Positions 37,201 through 45,900 of a stretch of 64,000 nucleotides of DNA are shown here, piece by piece. The DNA comes from Bacteroidales bacterium (GTDB lineage: Bacteria > Bacteroidota > Bacteroidia > Bacteroidales > F082). Within the stretch, counting starts at the first letter, position 1. Each line of letters opens with the position of its first letter. The DNA lies in NCBI GenBank assembly GCA_015709215.1, contig JACCQN010000001.1:62001-126000 (forward strand). Direction: 5' to 3'. The notes beneath the pieces were generated by a model, which saw only the letters and a list, made by a program, of their open reading frames with translations, searched no databases and had not been told where the DNA came from. The translations under genes were made by a program, and so were the position numbers.

Positions 37201-38655
37201 TTAAGCATCTCAAAAGGCTTTTCGGAACTTCTGGGAGGCGAAATTCATGTAGAGAGCAAAGAAGGAGAAGGCACATCTTTTACCGTAATAATTCCTGAAA
37301 AATATGAAGCCCCTGACAAATCCGGAGTAGAAAAACAGCCAGTAAAAGTTAATATTGACGAAAAGCCTGAAAAATCTGATAAAGCAGAAACAGCCTCACA
37401 AAAGTCCTTTGAAAAGAAAAAACAAGAGCTGAAAACCTTTGAAGAAACCAACGACGATCGTAATGCTATCCTTGAAGGCGATATGGTTTTACTAATCATC
37501 GACGACGACAAAAACTTCACGCGATTGCTGCATGATTTAGCCCACGAGCATCGCTTTAAATGTATCATAGCGCATGATGGAGAAGCAGGTTTGCATTTTG
37601 CTGATTTCTACACGCCACACGCTATAATACTCGATATAGGTCTTCCGGGAATTGATGGCTTTGAGGTGATGCAGCGATTAAAGAAAAATCCGCGAACACG
37701 TCATATTCCAGTGCACTATGTTTCGGCTGCCGACAAGTCGATCGAGCACTTAAAACAGGGCGCTATTGGATATCTGAGTAAACCAGTAAATAAAGAAGAT
37801 TTGGATAAAGTATTTGATTATCTGGAACGTATCGTCACCAATCCGCTCAAACACCTTATTGTGGTGGAGGATGAAGAATCCATGCGTAAAAGTATTTCTA
37901 ATCTGATGAAAAGCGATAATATCGAAATTGTTGCTGTGAGTTCAGGTGAAGATGCCCTGGAAGAAATCACTAAAAACCATTTCGATTGCATGATCCTTGA
38001 TCTTGGATTAAAAAATATGTCTGGCTTTGATTTGCTCGATACCTTAAAACTAAAGTTTCCTGACCTTGAACTTCCGGTTGTAGTATATACAGCACATGAA
38101 TTAACCGAAGAAGAAGACCTAAAACTTCAGCAATATGCGAGTAGTATCATTTTGAAAGGAGCCCGAAGTTTTGAGCGCCTGCTTGCTGAAACAACACTTT
38201 TCCTGCATCAGGTAGAAAGTAAACTATCAGCCAAAAAACAGGAAATGCTTCGTAAAATCCAGCCCCGTGAAGATGTGCTGCAAGGCAAAACAGTGTTGGT
38301 AGTTGATGATGATATGCGTAATGTTTTTGCGCTTACGAGTGTGCTCGAAAGCTACGATATCAATGTTATTTTTGCAAAAAACGGTCGCGAAGGCATTGAA
38401 AAACTGAAGGCTAACAAAAATATCAACCTCATCCTCATGGATATTATGATGCCGGAAATGGACGGCTACGAGGCAATGAAAACCATCAGAAAAGAAAATA
38501 AATACAAGAAGTTGCCTATCATTGCCCTCACTGCCAAAGCTATGAAAGATGATCGCGAAAAATGTCTGGCAGCAGGTGCAAACGAATACCTATCGAAACC
38601 TGTTGACACCGCTAAGCTGATCTCGCTTTTACGCGTTTGGCTCTACAACAATTAA
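34267..38655 (+). CDS. Transmembrane hybrid histidine kinase Cache-HAMP-GAF-HisKA-HATPase-REC-REC-REC
   Basis: The 1462-aa sensor has a TM helix (about 29-50), an extracytoplasmic dCache-like sensor (60-360) and a second TM helix (about 365-385). HAMP follows (WFVNPIKQLSSWAKEVAVGK), with a second HAMP-like segment, a GAF domain (about 530-670), a long coiled coil rich in Gln/Glu (680-770), HisKA (His784 in FLANMSHELRTPLN), HATPase_c (TGIGIP, GGTGLGLSIS) and three receivers with Asp1123, Asp1245 and Asp1392. The last receiver is canonical (LMDIMMPEMDG). Such architectures appear in Bacteroidota adaptive-response gene groups with CheR and CheB. The ligand of the Cache domain is unknown. Confidence 0.93.
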   Translation: MDNLDYNNATTWEKIKYSIRSWRYIGVGKSLLIWFLTISIIPLASISFINFLNAYHGLTIVAEKSLNTSSQLRVAYINTFFNEIVDFLELNNNQRNNRDFIKTLDSAWKKSKTELHEFIQNKEWKQITAEHKDEFKYLAKKNGYHDIYFMDNKGNILFSLREEADLGTNLFTGPYRFTKFANATRNAIETKTLQFSDLEFYEPSYNIITGHFVQPVVDANDSLIGMIALQITMDRINQIIQQDAGYGETGQAYIVGSDRLLRSSMRFKDDDVILRMSINNTKISDWLFYLRNRNNLQALEERELEREKVSTYDSDETGKYVLGIFRNLDVLEPMGVNWVLVEEIEHSEAFAYARKLSDIVKLSFIITIILVFFTSILVTRWFVNPIKQLSSWAKEVAVGKVSRKQIKAPRNEIGEMVSTFNRLIDSLESYANVARLMAKGDYTEKVEVTNDEDLLGTSMNQLVESLKQVVDQANRIAKGDYSVTVVPRSDKDTLNVALYQMTRTLAQNAEENSNQNWLKSGINELDSGLSGQPDAQKLAASIINFTCRYLEANLGLIYLINEQENCYDLKATFAIDPEDDRIKKHFTTKDGLIGQVAKDQQLLIVEDQKNKKEIELGSGKLQPVQYVLCPLVHEGKTFGVIEYATLQSFTPLKQSFLQLASTNIAIAIKTVLAAETVKKLLTQTQQQANELAVQQEELRQANEELQEQTNALKVSEENLQAQQEELKVTNEELEERTKALEMQRDAIREKNLELEKARNEIEQKAHDLAKASQYKSEFLANMSHELRTPLNSILVLSQLLSENRKKHLDNKELEYARTINGSGSDLLELINEILDLSKVESGKIELYIEQMYLEDLSHFIKKSFEPVAAKKGLELFISISNGLPKYVRTDIQRFQQIIKNLYSNAIKFTHEGSITLNVFRPDKNYIFKNDRLTPESAIAFTVTDTGIGIPEDKLQEIFEAFKQADGTTSRKYGGTGLGLSISKGFSELLGGEIHVESKEGEGTSFTVIIPEKYEAPDKSGVEKQPVKVNIDEKPEKSDKAETASQKSFEKKKQELKTFEETNDDRNAILEGDMVLLIIDDDKNFTRLLHDLAHEHRFKCIIAHDGEAGLHFADFYTPHAIILDIGLPGIDGFEVMQRLKKNPRTRHIPVHYVSAADKSIEHLKQGAIGYLSKPVNKEDLDKVFDYLERIVTNPLKHLIVVEDEESMRKSISNLMKSDNIEIVAVSSGEDALEEITKNHFDCMILDLGLKNMSGFDLLDTLKLKFPDLELPVVVYTAHELTEEEDLKLQQYASSIILKGARSFERLLAETTLFLHQVESKLSAKKQEMLRKIQPREDVLQGKTVLVVDDDMRNVFALTSVLESYDINVIFAKNGREGIEKLKANKNINLILMDIMMPEMDGYEAMKTIRKENKYKKLPIIALTAKAMKDDREKCLAAGANEYLSKPVDTAKLISLLRVWLYNN

Positions 38656-38690
38656 AAACTAAAGTAAAAACTAAAGCCTCAAAATATTAC

Positions 38691-39539
38691 ATGACTGATT
38701 CTGTGTATCCCGAACGAGATGATTCCATCCAACAACTCGAAATGGAATTATTGCTTGAAGCAGTTTTCAGACAATATGGCTACGACTTCCGGAATTATAA
38801 TAAAGCTCATGTGAAACGCAGGTTAGTTAACAGAATGCAGCAGCTTAATCTGGAATCATTATCAGAATTACAGCACAAAATATTACATCATCCACAGGTT
38901 TTGGCGATGGTGCTGAAAGATTTATCAATAAATGTGACCGAAATGTACCGCGATCCTGCTTTTTATTTAGGTATCAGAAAAGAGGTGATTCCCATTTTAC
39001 GAACCTATCCTTTCCTTCGTATCTGGCATGCAGGCTGCGCTACTGGAGAAGAAGTATATTCATTAGCCATTCTGCTTAAAGAGGAAGGACTTTACGACCG
39101 GTCGCAGATTTACGCAACTGATTTTAATACAGAGGTGCTTGAAACAGCCAAAAAAGGCATCTACCCTGTATCAAAAATCAAAGCATACACCCTGAATTAT
39201 CAGGATGCCGGTGGAAAAAATTCTTTTTCTGACTTTTATACTGCCAGATATGATGCAGCGCTTTTTAACCCTGAACTAAAAAAAAACATCGTATTTGCAG
39301 AACATAATCTGGTTACTGATAGTGTTTTTGCAGAAACGCATTTGATTATTTGCAGAAATGTCCTTATTTATTTCAACAGAACCCTTCAAAATAAAGTACT
39401 CGAGCTTTTTAAAGACAGCCTGATCAAGGGCGGATTTTTAGGCCTTGGCTCAAAAGAAAACATCATGTTTTCAACTGTTCAGGATCAATTTTTAATCACC
39501 AATCCAAACGAGAAAATTTTTCAGAAAAAAATCCTGTAA
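38691..39539 (+). CDS. CheR-type protein-glutamate methyltransferase
   Basis: This 282-aa SAM-dependent methyltransferase methylates glutamate side chains on receptor proteins. The N-terminal CheR helical domain (LLLEAVFRQYGYDFRNYNKA) is followed by the SAM-binding domain with IWHAGCATGEEVYSLAIL, IYATDFNTEVL and LIICRNVLIYFN. I chose ATG 38691 over an upstream in-frame codon at 38637 because that would overlap the kinase gene and lacks similarity. Its stop overlaps the CheB start in TAATG. No chemoreceptor is encoded nearby, so the methylated partner is probably one of the adjacent kinases. Confidence 0.93.
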   Translation: MTDSVYPERDDSIQQLEMELLLEAVFRQYGYDFRNYNKAHVKRRLVNRMQQLNLESLSELQHKILHHPQVLAMVLKDLSINVTEMYRDPAFYLGIRKEVIPILRTYPFLRIWHAGCATGEEVYSLAILLKEEGLYDRSQIYATDFNTEVLETAKKGIYPVSKIKAYTLNYQDAGGKNSFSDFYTARYDAALFNPELKKNIVFAEHNLVTDSVFAETHLIICRNVLIYFNRTLQNKVLELFKDSLIKGGFLGLGSKENIMFSTVQDQFLITNPNEKIFQKKIL

Positions 39540-40105
39540 TGCAAGCATTTGAGGCTATCGTCATAGGATCATCAGCGGGTGGTTTGCATGCCCTGAAAAC
39601 TTTGATCAAAAGATTGAAACCCGGCTTTGATATTCCAATTATCATCGCTCAGCACCTTAGCCCACATTCCGAAAATTATTTGGCTCATTTTCTCGATCAA
39701 TTGAATACAATCAAAGTAAAAGAGGCCGATGAACGGGAAAAGATCTTAACCGGTCATGCGTACATTGCACCACCCAATTTTCATTTGCTGATTGAAAATG
39801 ATCGCACTTTTAGCCTCACTGTCGAAGAAAAAGTTAACTATGCCAGGCCTTCCATCGATATTCTGTTTGAGACTGCAGCCGAAGTCTTTCGCGAAAAACT
39901 TATTGGCATAATCCTAACCGGCGCCAATCATGACGGTGCAAACGGGATAAGAAAAATACGGTTATTTGGTGGTCTTACCATAGCGCAAAACCCGGGCTCT
40001 GCCGAATCTGACACCATGCCAAAAGCAGCAATCCAAACTGGAGGAATCCTCAAAACCATGGAACTGGAAGAAATAGCTGATTTTTTAAATAGTTTGCTTA
40101 GCTAA
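39539..40105 (+). CDS. CheB-type protein-glutamate methylesterase, catalytic domain only
   Basis: The 188-aa enzyme removes methyl esters (or deamidates glutamine) on the substrates of CheR. The catalytic triad is Ser12 in GSSAGG, His39 in AQHLSPH and Asp132 in TGANHDGANG. Typical CheB has an N-terminal receiver that gates it; here that domain is absent, so regulation must come from another protein, for example one of the many receivers of the kinases upstream. It starts at ATG 39539 and overlaps the CheR stop by one base. Confidence 0.93.
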   Translation: MQAFEAIVIGSSAGGLHALKTLIKRLKPGFDIPIIIAQHLSPHSENYLAHFLDQLNTIKVKEADEREKILTGHAYIAPPNFHLLIENDRTFSLTVEEKVNYARPSIDILFETAAEVFREKLIGIILTGANHDGANGIRKIRLFGGLTIAQNPGSAESDTMPKAAIQTGGILKTMELEEIADFLNSLLS

Positions 40106-40109
40106 TTGA

Positions 40110-41168
40110 CTACTCATCAATATATTCCAAATCAATAAAAACAGGCAGATGATCAGCAAAACCACCTTCGTAGCGTGGCCCAATATAAGTTCTGAAAAGT
40201 TTCTTTCCCATATAGCGCTCGTCTTCAGTAAATAAAAAATCAGGAGCAAATATACGCTGACTCCCCTCAACAAACCGCACACCCGATTTGGAGAATAAGG
40301 CCTGAGAAATGATTATCATATCAAATATTTGCCAGTCATACTGATGCTTTAAAGTCCCTTCAAAACCCAATTCAGATGGTTTGGTAAATAAATTTACCAA
40401 TTGATAAGGATCAGATATTTCATCCTTTGAGAGTGCCTGCAATCCCTTTATAATGCTTTCGTCGTTGGGAGTATCATTAAAGTCGCCCATAATTACAATC
40501 TTAGCTTGCGGATGAAACAATCTCATAGAATCAACATGTTTGCGTAAAGTTTGAGCAGCAAGCATCCTCAACCGACGGGTGGGCAACTCGCCACCCCATC
40601 TCGATGGCCAGTGATTAATATAAACATGCAAAGTATCCGTTTGCACCAAAAAGGAAGCATAAAGCATGTCACGCGATCTAAAATTTTCATTTTCAGGATC
40701 TTTAAGTGGAATTGGAGAACTCGAAATCAACCTCAATTTACTTCGCTGGTAGATAAGCCCTACATCAATGCCACGTCGATCGGGCGAAGGATAATTTACA
40801 TATTGATAATCAAAGTTTTTGAGCGGTGTACTTATGATTAAATCCCTCAGCACCTGATCATTTTCAATTTCGCAAAAACCAATTAAAGCCAAGGGCTGCC
40901 CCTCACCTGCCGCCAGTAATGTTTTAAATATATTCATCCGCTTTTTACGGTAACGAAAAAAATTCCAGGCCTGTTCGCCTTCTGGCGTAAAAGCATTGTA
41001 TTCGCGGGTTGAATCAATTTCGGTGTCAAAAAAGTTTTCTACATTGTAAAAACCTATTCGATAACCAGCAGCATATTGAGCTCTAAGAGTTGGAATAAAT
41101 AAGCATATGATGAATGCTACAAAAAAAATGTTCAAAAAAAATTTCAAAAATCGGGGTTTAAACCTCAT
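40110..41168 (-). CDS. Endonuclease/exonuclease/phosphatase family protein
   Basis: The protein of about 352 aa has an N-terminal hydrophobic signal/anchor (MRFKPRFLKFFLNIFFVAFI) followed by an EEP fold. Motifs in order are GFYNVENFFD, LIGFCEIEN (catalytic Glu-Asn), RRGIDVGLIYQ, YINHWPSRWGG (His), MGDFNDTP (Asp-Asn) and ADHLPVFIDL (final Asp-His). All the catalytic positions of the family are kept, giving an Mg-dependent phosphodiester hydrolase that is probably outside the cytoplasm. I prefer ATG 41168 for the signal peptide; ATG 41207 is in frame and adds 13 residues. It converges with cheB and is divergent from the sigma-factor gene. Confidence 0.88.
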   Translation of the reverse strand: MRFKPRFLKFFLNIFFVAFIICLFIPTLRAQYAAGYRIGFYNVENFFDTEIDSTREYNAFTPEGEQAWNFFRYRKKRMNIFKTLLAAGEGQPLALIGFCEIENDQVLRDLIISTPLKNFDYQYVNYPSPDRRGIDVGLIYQRSKLRLISSSPIPLKDPENENFRSRDMLYASFLVQTDTLHVYINHWPSRWGGELPTRRLRMLAAQTLRKHVDSMRLFHPQAKIVIMGDFNDTPNDESIIKGLQALSKDEISDPYQLVNLFTKPSELGFEGTLKHQYDWQIFDMIIISQALFSKSGVRFVEGSQRIFAPDFLFTEDERYMGKKLFRTYIGPRYEGGFADHLPVFIDLEYIDE

Positions 41169-41239
41169 TGGTGCGTATTTTTGTGGTAAAATTACTAAAT
41201 TTTTCATGTTCTTCTTGAAGAAAATGCCTAAAAAACCGT

Positions 41240-41260
41240 TTTACATTATGTAAACTTGGC
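41240..41260. promoter_or_regulatory. Palindromic element TTTACATtATGTAAA, copy 1
   Basis: TTTTACATTATGTAAACTTGG includes a 15-bp palindrome (TTTACATTATGTAAA). It sits between the divergent phosphodiesterase and ECF sigma genes, about 100 bp from the sigma start. An identical 21-mer lies at 47906-47926, beside the T9SS dockerin gene, so it is a likely operator. Confidence 0.6.
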
Positions 41261-41323
41261 CATTTTTTTAATTTTTAACGTATTGTATATCAATATTTTA
41301 AAAAATATTTTTAATTTTTTTTC

Positions 41324-41367
41324 AAAAAAAGTGATTAGATTTTGAAATTTCTGACATATAATGGGTG
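41324..41367 (+). promoter_or_regulatory. Conserved sequence block before the ECF sigma gene
   Basis: AAAAAAAGTGAT (41324-41335) and GACATATAATGGGTG (41353-41367) recur with nearly the same spacing, reverse oriented, at 47768-47812 upstream of the T9SS dockerin gene. The second block includes the sigma start codon here but not there, so its role (promoter or leader) is open. Confidence 0.55.
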
Positions 41368-41960
41368 AAAGGGACAACATAATTCGTTCTGCTGAAATAC
41401 TGGAAGGTATCAAAAATCATGATCGTGAAATTCTGAATTTCGTTTATGAAACCTACTTTAATCAGCTTGCTGATTTTATAGTTAAAAGACGAGGTACGGA
41501 AAGCGATGCCTGGGATGTTTTCCAGGATGCAATCGGCGTGGTTTATGATTACGTTCATAAAAAAGATTTCAGCTTAGACGTTCCTTTTCAGGCGTTCTTT
41601 TTCACTGTGGCACGACAACTCTGGTTTCAACGGTTTCGCAAATCCCAAAAAGAGACAAACTTTACCAACCAGACAATGGAGCATATTCCTTATGAAGATG
41701 TCGAAACACTAAGGGATTATATGCGACAGCAAGTAATTACGAGGCTCACGCACCAATACATGAAAAAGCTGAGCCCCAATTGCATCAAGTTGATAAAGTT
41801 TTCGAATATGGAGTTAGAAACCGGCCTTATCGCTAAAAAACTGAATTACCTTTCCAACCAGGCAGTTTATAATCAGAGAAGGAAGTGCTTGAGAAAACTA
41901 TTAAGTTGGATCGAAAATGATCCGGAATATCAAAATTTAACTGATTATGAAAGACCTTGA
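41361..41960 (+). CDS. ECF-type RNA polymerase sigma factor
   Basis: The 199-aa protein has region 2 (ETYFNQLADFIVKRRGTESD, DVFQDAIGVVYDYV and FFTVARQLWFQRFRK) and region 4 (LSPNCIKLIKFSNMELETGL with YLSNQAVYNQRRKCLRKL) of an extracytoplasmic-function sigma factor, in the style common in Bacteroidota. It has no extra N-terminal domain. Its reading frame overlaps the next gene by 14 nt, so the two are translated together. The following gene encodes a membrane TPR protein with an anti-sigma-like layout. The start lies in a sequence block shared with another promoter region in the window, which suggests self-regulation or joint control. Confidence 0.9.
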   Translation: MGERDNIIRSAEILEGIKNHDREILNFVYETYFNQLADFIVKRRGTESDAWDVFQDAIGVVYDYVHKKDFSLDVPFQAFFFTVARQLWFQRFRKSQKETNFTNQTMEHIPYEDVETLRDYMRQQVITRLTHQYMKKLSPNCIKLIKFSNMELETGLIAKKLNYLSNQAVYNQRRKCLRKLLSWIENDPEYQNLTDYERP

Positions 41961-42669
41961 AAAATTTGAAAAGTATATCAAAGGTGAGCTTGAGGAGGGT
42001 GATTTGTGGGAATTTAAAAAATCGCTTGAAGTTGATGCCTCATTAGCGGCTGAATTTGAAGTGTATAAAGCAACTTTAAGCCCTCATGCTCAAAAAAAAC
42101 ATCAACTTATAGATGAGCTAAACACCATACGCCAGTCCAAAACACACAAAAATATCAATTTTGGATGGCAACGCATTACAGCTGTTGCAGCTGGAATAGT
42201 TATCCTGTTAGGAACTGGAATTGGGTTGATAAGAATGCAACACAATGCGAGCTATCAAGAACTCTATACGCAATATTTTATTGCTGAATCCGCTTCCTTT
42301 AATGTACGATCAGCTACTAATTCGCTGGAACAGCCCGTTCTGGATGGCATGCAGTTTTATGAACTGCACAACTACGATGCGGCAATTGAAATGTTTGAGA
42401 AAGCCCCAAACAACCTGATGGGCAAACTCTACAGTGGCCTTTCGATGATGGAACTTGGAGATTTTGATGGCGCAATACATAAATTTGACGACATCATCAA
42501 CCACAACGACAACTTGTTTGTCGATCAAGCTGAATGGTATCAGAGCCTTTGCTTTCTGCGCACTGGAAAAAGAAGTAAAGCCATCGAGAAATTTCAGAAA
42601 ATTGCTGATGACAATGGGGTGTACAAAACCAAAGCCCTCAAAATCCTGAAAGAAATTAAAAAAGAATAA
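41947..42669 (+). CDS. Membrane-anchored TPR protein, candidate anti-sigma partner
   Basis: The 240-aa protein has a soluble N-terminus (1-74, MKDLEKFEKYIKGELEEGDL), a single TM helix (about 77-95, ITAVAAGIVILLGTGIGLI) and a periplasmic TPR region (about 128-235, YELHNYDAAIEMFEKAPNN and SGLSMMELGDFDGAIHKFDD). The N-terminal helix followed by one TM is the layout of anti-sigma factors, where the cytoplasmic part holds the sigma factor. Overlap with the sigma gene supports such a pair. No HCC zinc anti-sigma motif is present, so this is an inference from context. Confidence 0.75.
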   Translation: MKDLEKFEKYIKGELEEGDLWEFKKSLEVDASLAAEFEVYKATLSPHAQKKHQLIDELNTIRQSKTHKNINFGWQRITAVAAGIVILLGTGIGLIRMQHNASYQELYTQYFIAESASFNVRSATNSLEQPVLDGMQFYELHNYDAAIEMFEKAPNNLMGKLYSGLSMMELGDFDGAIHKFDDIINHNDNLFVDQAEWYQSLCFLRTGKRSKAIEKFQKIADDNGVYKTKALKILKEIKKE

Positions 42670-42711
42670 ATTCTTTCCTCCTGGTTGATACCCTGTATCA
42701 ACATCTCCTAA

Positions 42712-42756
42712 AGCGTAAGTATCCCGAGAGAGCTTTTACAAACTTGCGCTTTTTTA
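42712..42756 (+). terminator. First intrinsic terminator after the sigma operon
   Basis: AGCGTAAGT (42712-42720) pairs with ACTTGCGCT (42742-42750), one pair being G-U, and is followed by TTTTT. A GTTGATAC/GTATCAAC hairpin lies just upstream. Confidence 0.65.
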
Positions 42757-42760
42757 CTGT

Positions 42761-42814
42761 GCACCCTTGCTGTAAAAGTTTTGAATCTATTACTGGCGAG
42801 GGTGCGTTTTTTTT
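42761..42814 (+). terminator. Second intrinsic terminator after the sigma operon
   Basis: GCACCCTTGC (42761-42770) pairs with GCGAGGGTGC (42796-42805) and is followed by a T-run (42807-42814). Two terminators in a row separate the sigma operon from the convergent CHAT gene. The rest of the 42670-42974 gap is AT-rich and empty. Confidence 0.75.
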
Positions 42815-42974
42815 CAAATCTTTACTCTTTTCAGATAATCCCTTTTCTAATATTTTCATGCGGAATGATCAGAAAATTGCAGGCCTTAATTTTCATTAAC
42901 AACAGACTAAGAATTAGGAAAACTCGACGAAATATGCAGGATAATAACATCTAAGTTGCCACAACTCATGGTAT

Positions 42975-45900
42975 TCACCTCCGATTTTTGTTGATCGGTC
43001 GCAGCTTGAAAATTACAGCAATCAATAACAATAGCCCAATAATTACAGCAGCTATTATCCACTTATAATCAGACTGCAAATTTATAGGTGCGGCATCACC
43101 TATTACAACATATGAAGCCCAGAAATAAGGATGCGATTTCAGCTGATTTGCCTGTGCTAAAAAATCGACTTTTGCTTGCTGTAATGCTACATCTTTACCC
43201 ATCCCACTGTTCAAATTTTTGTAAAACCTTTCCATCATCCAGGCACCGGTTTGGTCATGCACTTCCCAGTTTGTCATCACGATAGACGGAACACCTGCGT
43301 GCATAAAACCTCTTGTTAAACTAATAATTCCTTCGCCCTCACGGTATTTTCCGGTTCCTGTATTACATGCACTTAAAACAACAATAGATGCTTCCAAATC
43401 CATCCCAAAAAGCTCATATGTGCCAATAGAATATGCATCAAGGCTGTCATTTTGTTGCTGAAAAATCAATCTGGAATACAAAGGCTTTTCATCGTCGAGC
43501 ACGGTATGCATAGCAAGATGAAGCATGCTGTATCCCGAAGCATTCTCTTTGAAATTTGCCTTTGTTGCTTCGTCTCCAGCAGCCAGATCGCCATCATAGA
43601 CACTAAGCACCATATCAGATTCAGCCTTAGCATAAGGTAATTCATTTAGGTTTATCGTATCTGTGCCATTGATGGAAATCGGTTTAAATGTTTTATAATC
43701 AGGCACAAAAGCAAGCAATTTACCATTACCTCTTTGTTTTCGTTCCAGCTGCGAAAAATGTAGCGTAGCAGAATAACAATAGGCAATTGGAAAATCCTTG
43801 ATCAAATAAGGTAGGTTACGGTAATCAATCCGTTGCGGAATAGAATCAACATGCCGAAGCAAAATCTCAAAAGGAAGGTATCCCAAACGACCTTCAGGCA
43901 GGATAAGCAATTTCCTGCCTTGAGCTTTTTCAATTACACCATCAAGCAGATGTTCATAAAGATAACCGGCCAAATCAATAAACTGCTGAAAATCGCGTGT
44001 AGCATGTTTGGATAAATCCTGCTTGAATTGACTAAGCAAAAGGTCTATCTTTTCCTCTATTATCCCCTTTTTGTCCTCAATTTTATGTAATCCACAGGAT
44101 TCCTTATCAGCATAAATAAGGTAGAGATTGTCATTTCCGGACGCATAGGAGATAAAAAAATCATCGGGTCCTAATTGCTGCTGCACTTCTGCTAATTTAA
44201 TAACCTCCGAATTAAACATAAGATCAGCATAATCAGGATAATCTGATCTTATCTGACTGAATATCTTGTCGATAGCTTCCATCATTTGAAGCTGTCTTTT
44301 CTCCATTATGGCTATTCTGTTTTCATTTGGAAAACTTTTCTGCTGTTCTTCGTAAATTAATTTCTGAATTACGGATAAGTCATCCCTCAATTGTTGTTCG
44401 CGTTGAATAAGTGAATCGTGTACACCTGCCATAATCATTGCCTCCGATTTTCGGATCGAAGCCAATAAAACAGAAGCCCTCCCCTTCTCGGCATAATAAA
44501 AGGCTTTTTCAGCATAAACAGTATCTCCAGTTTGCTGGTACAAAATTGCGGCTACATCAATTGCTTCTGCCAGTTTTATTTTAACATTTTGATTGAGCAA
44601 CATCCTGCTTTCGTCTGTTACAAAAAGCCCTACCTGATCATAAATATCAATTGCATGATCAAAATACCCTAAACTTTTATCCAATAGCGACAAATCATGC
44701 TCTTTTTGAAACCAGCTGTGATACATGATAGCCCACCAAAAGTAAACATCCACTAAACGGATATTAGTAACACTATTACTTTCGGTTTTGCCGGTTCCGG
44801 AAAAACTACTATTTATATGAGAAGACAGCAACTTTTCGGAACGCAAAAACAAGCTATCAGCCCTGGCAAAATCCTGCGTTAAAGAATAGGCCGTTGCCAG
44901 TTTTCTGATTGCATTTGCATATTCTGTATCAGAAGCCCCGAATATCTTATAAAAGATTTCTGAAGCCTCCTGATAATAAATTACGGCTTGCTCATATTCT
45001 CCCAATTCTTTGAGGTAATCGGCCAGTGTAATTAATGAATTGGCAGTTTCCAGATGGTTTGGACCCAACTCGTCCAAAGCAATTTGAACAGAACGTCTGA
45101 ATGTAGCAACTGCCTGATCCTGATTATTTAACCCTGCATATGATTTAGCCAGATTCCGGTATAACTGAACTTTAGTAATTGGACTAGTTACCAGATCAAT
45201 GACTCCTATTGTCAGTGACTTAGCTTTTTGATAATCTTCCAAATAATTATAAATATTTACAATATTATTAGTTGCAGTTATAACCAAAGAGTGATTTTCA
45301 GGAAGATTACTCTTGTAAATATTTAAAGCATTTAAATAATACAATAGAGCCTTATCCTGTTCGTTTCTCAATCTCAAATGAGCACCGATGTTTACCTGTA
45401 AATGCCCCCACCATAAATCATTTTCAATGGCATACTCATTCATGATCTTATCTGCTTTTTGATAAAACATAAAGGCTTCTACAGATCTTCCGACCATGCT
45501 CAAAATTCTGCCGTAATTAACATAAAACCCTGCCATTCTGGGATGAAAATCACTAAATATTTGTTCTCTGATTACGCGAGAATTCTCTAAATAAAACAAA
45601 GCACTGTCAAACTCTCCCTTAAAGGAATAAGCAATGGCCATATTTTGATACACATCAGCCAGATCAATATTCTTTATGCCCAGCCTGAGACATTTTTCAA
45701 GTGCTTCGCGATAATAATAAAAAGCCTGGTCCTGATCACCAAGGTAATAAAAGGCAATTCCTTTATAGTTAATAACTTTAATACTGGCCGGGGCATTCTT
45801 CCCTTCGATTTGTTCAATAACCATCAAAGCCGAATCGAAAAGCTGAAGTGCACTAACAAAATCAGACTGACTTATCTTTATTTTCCCTTCCAAATGCAAG

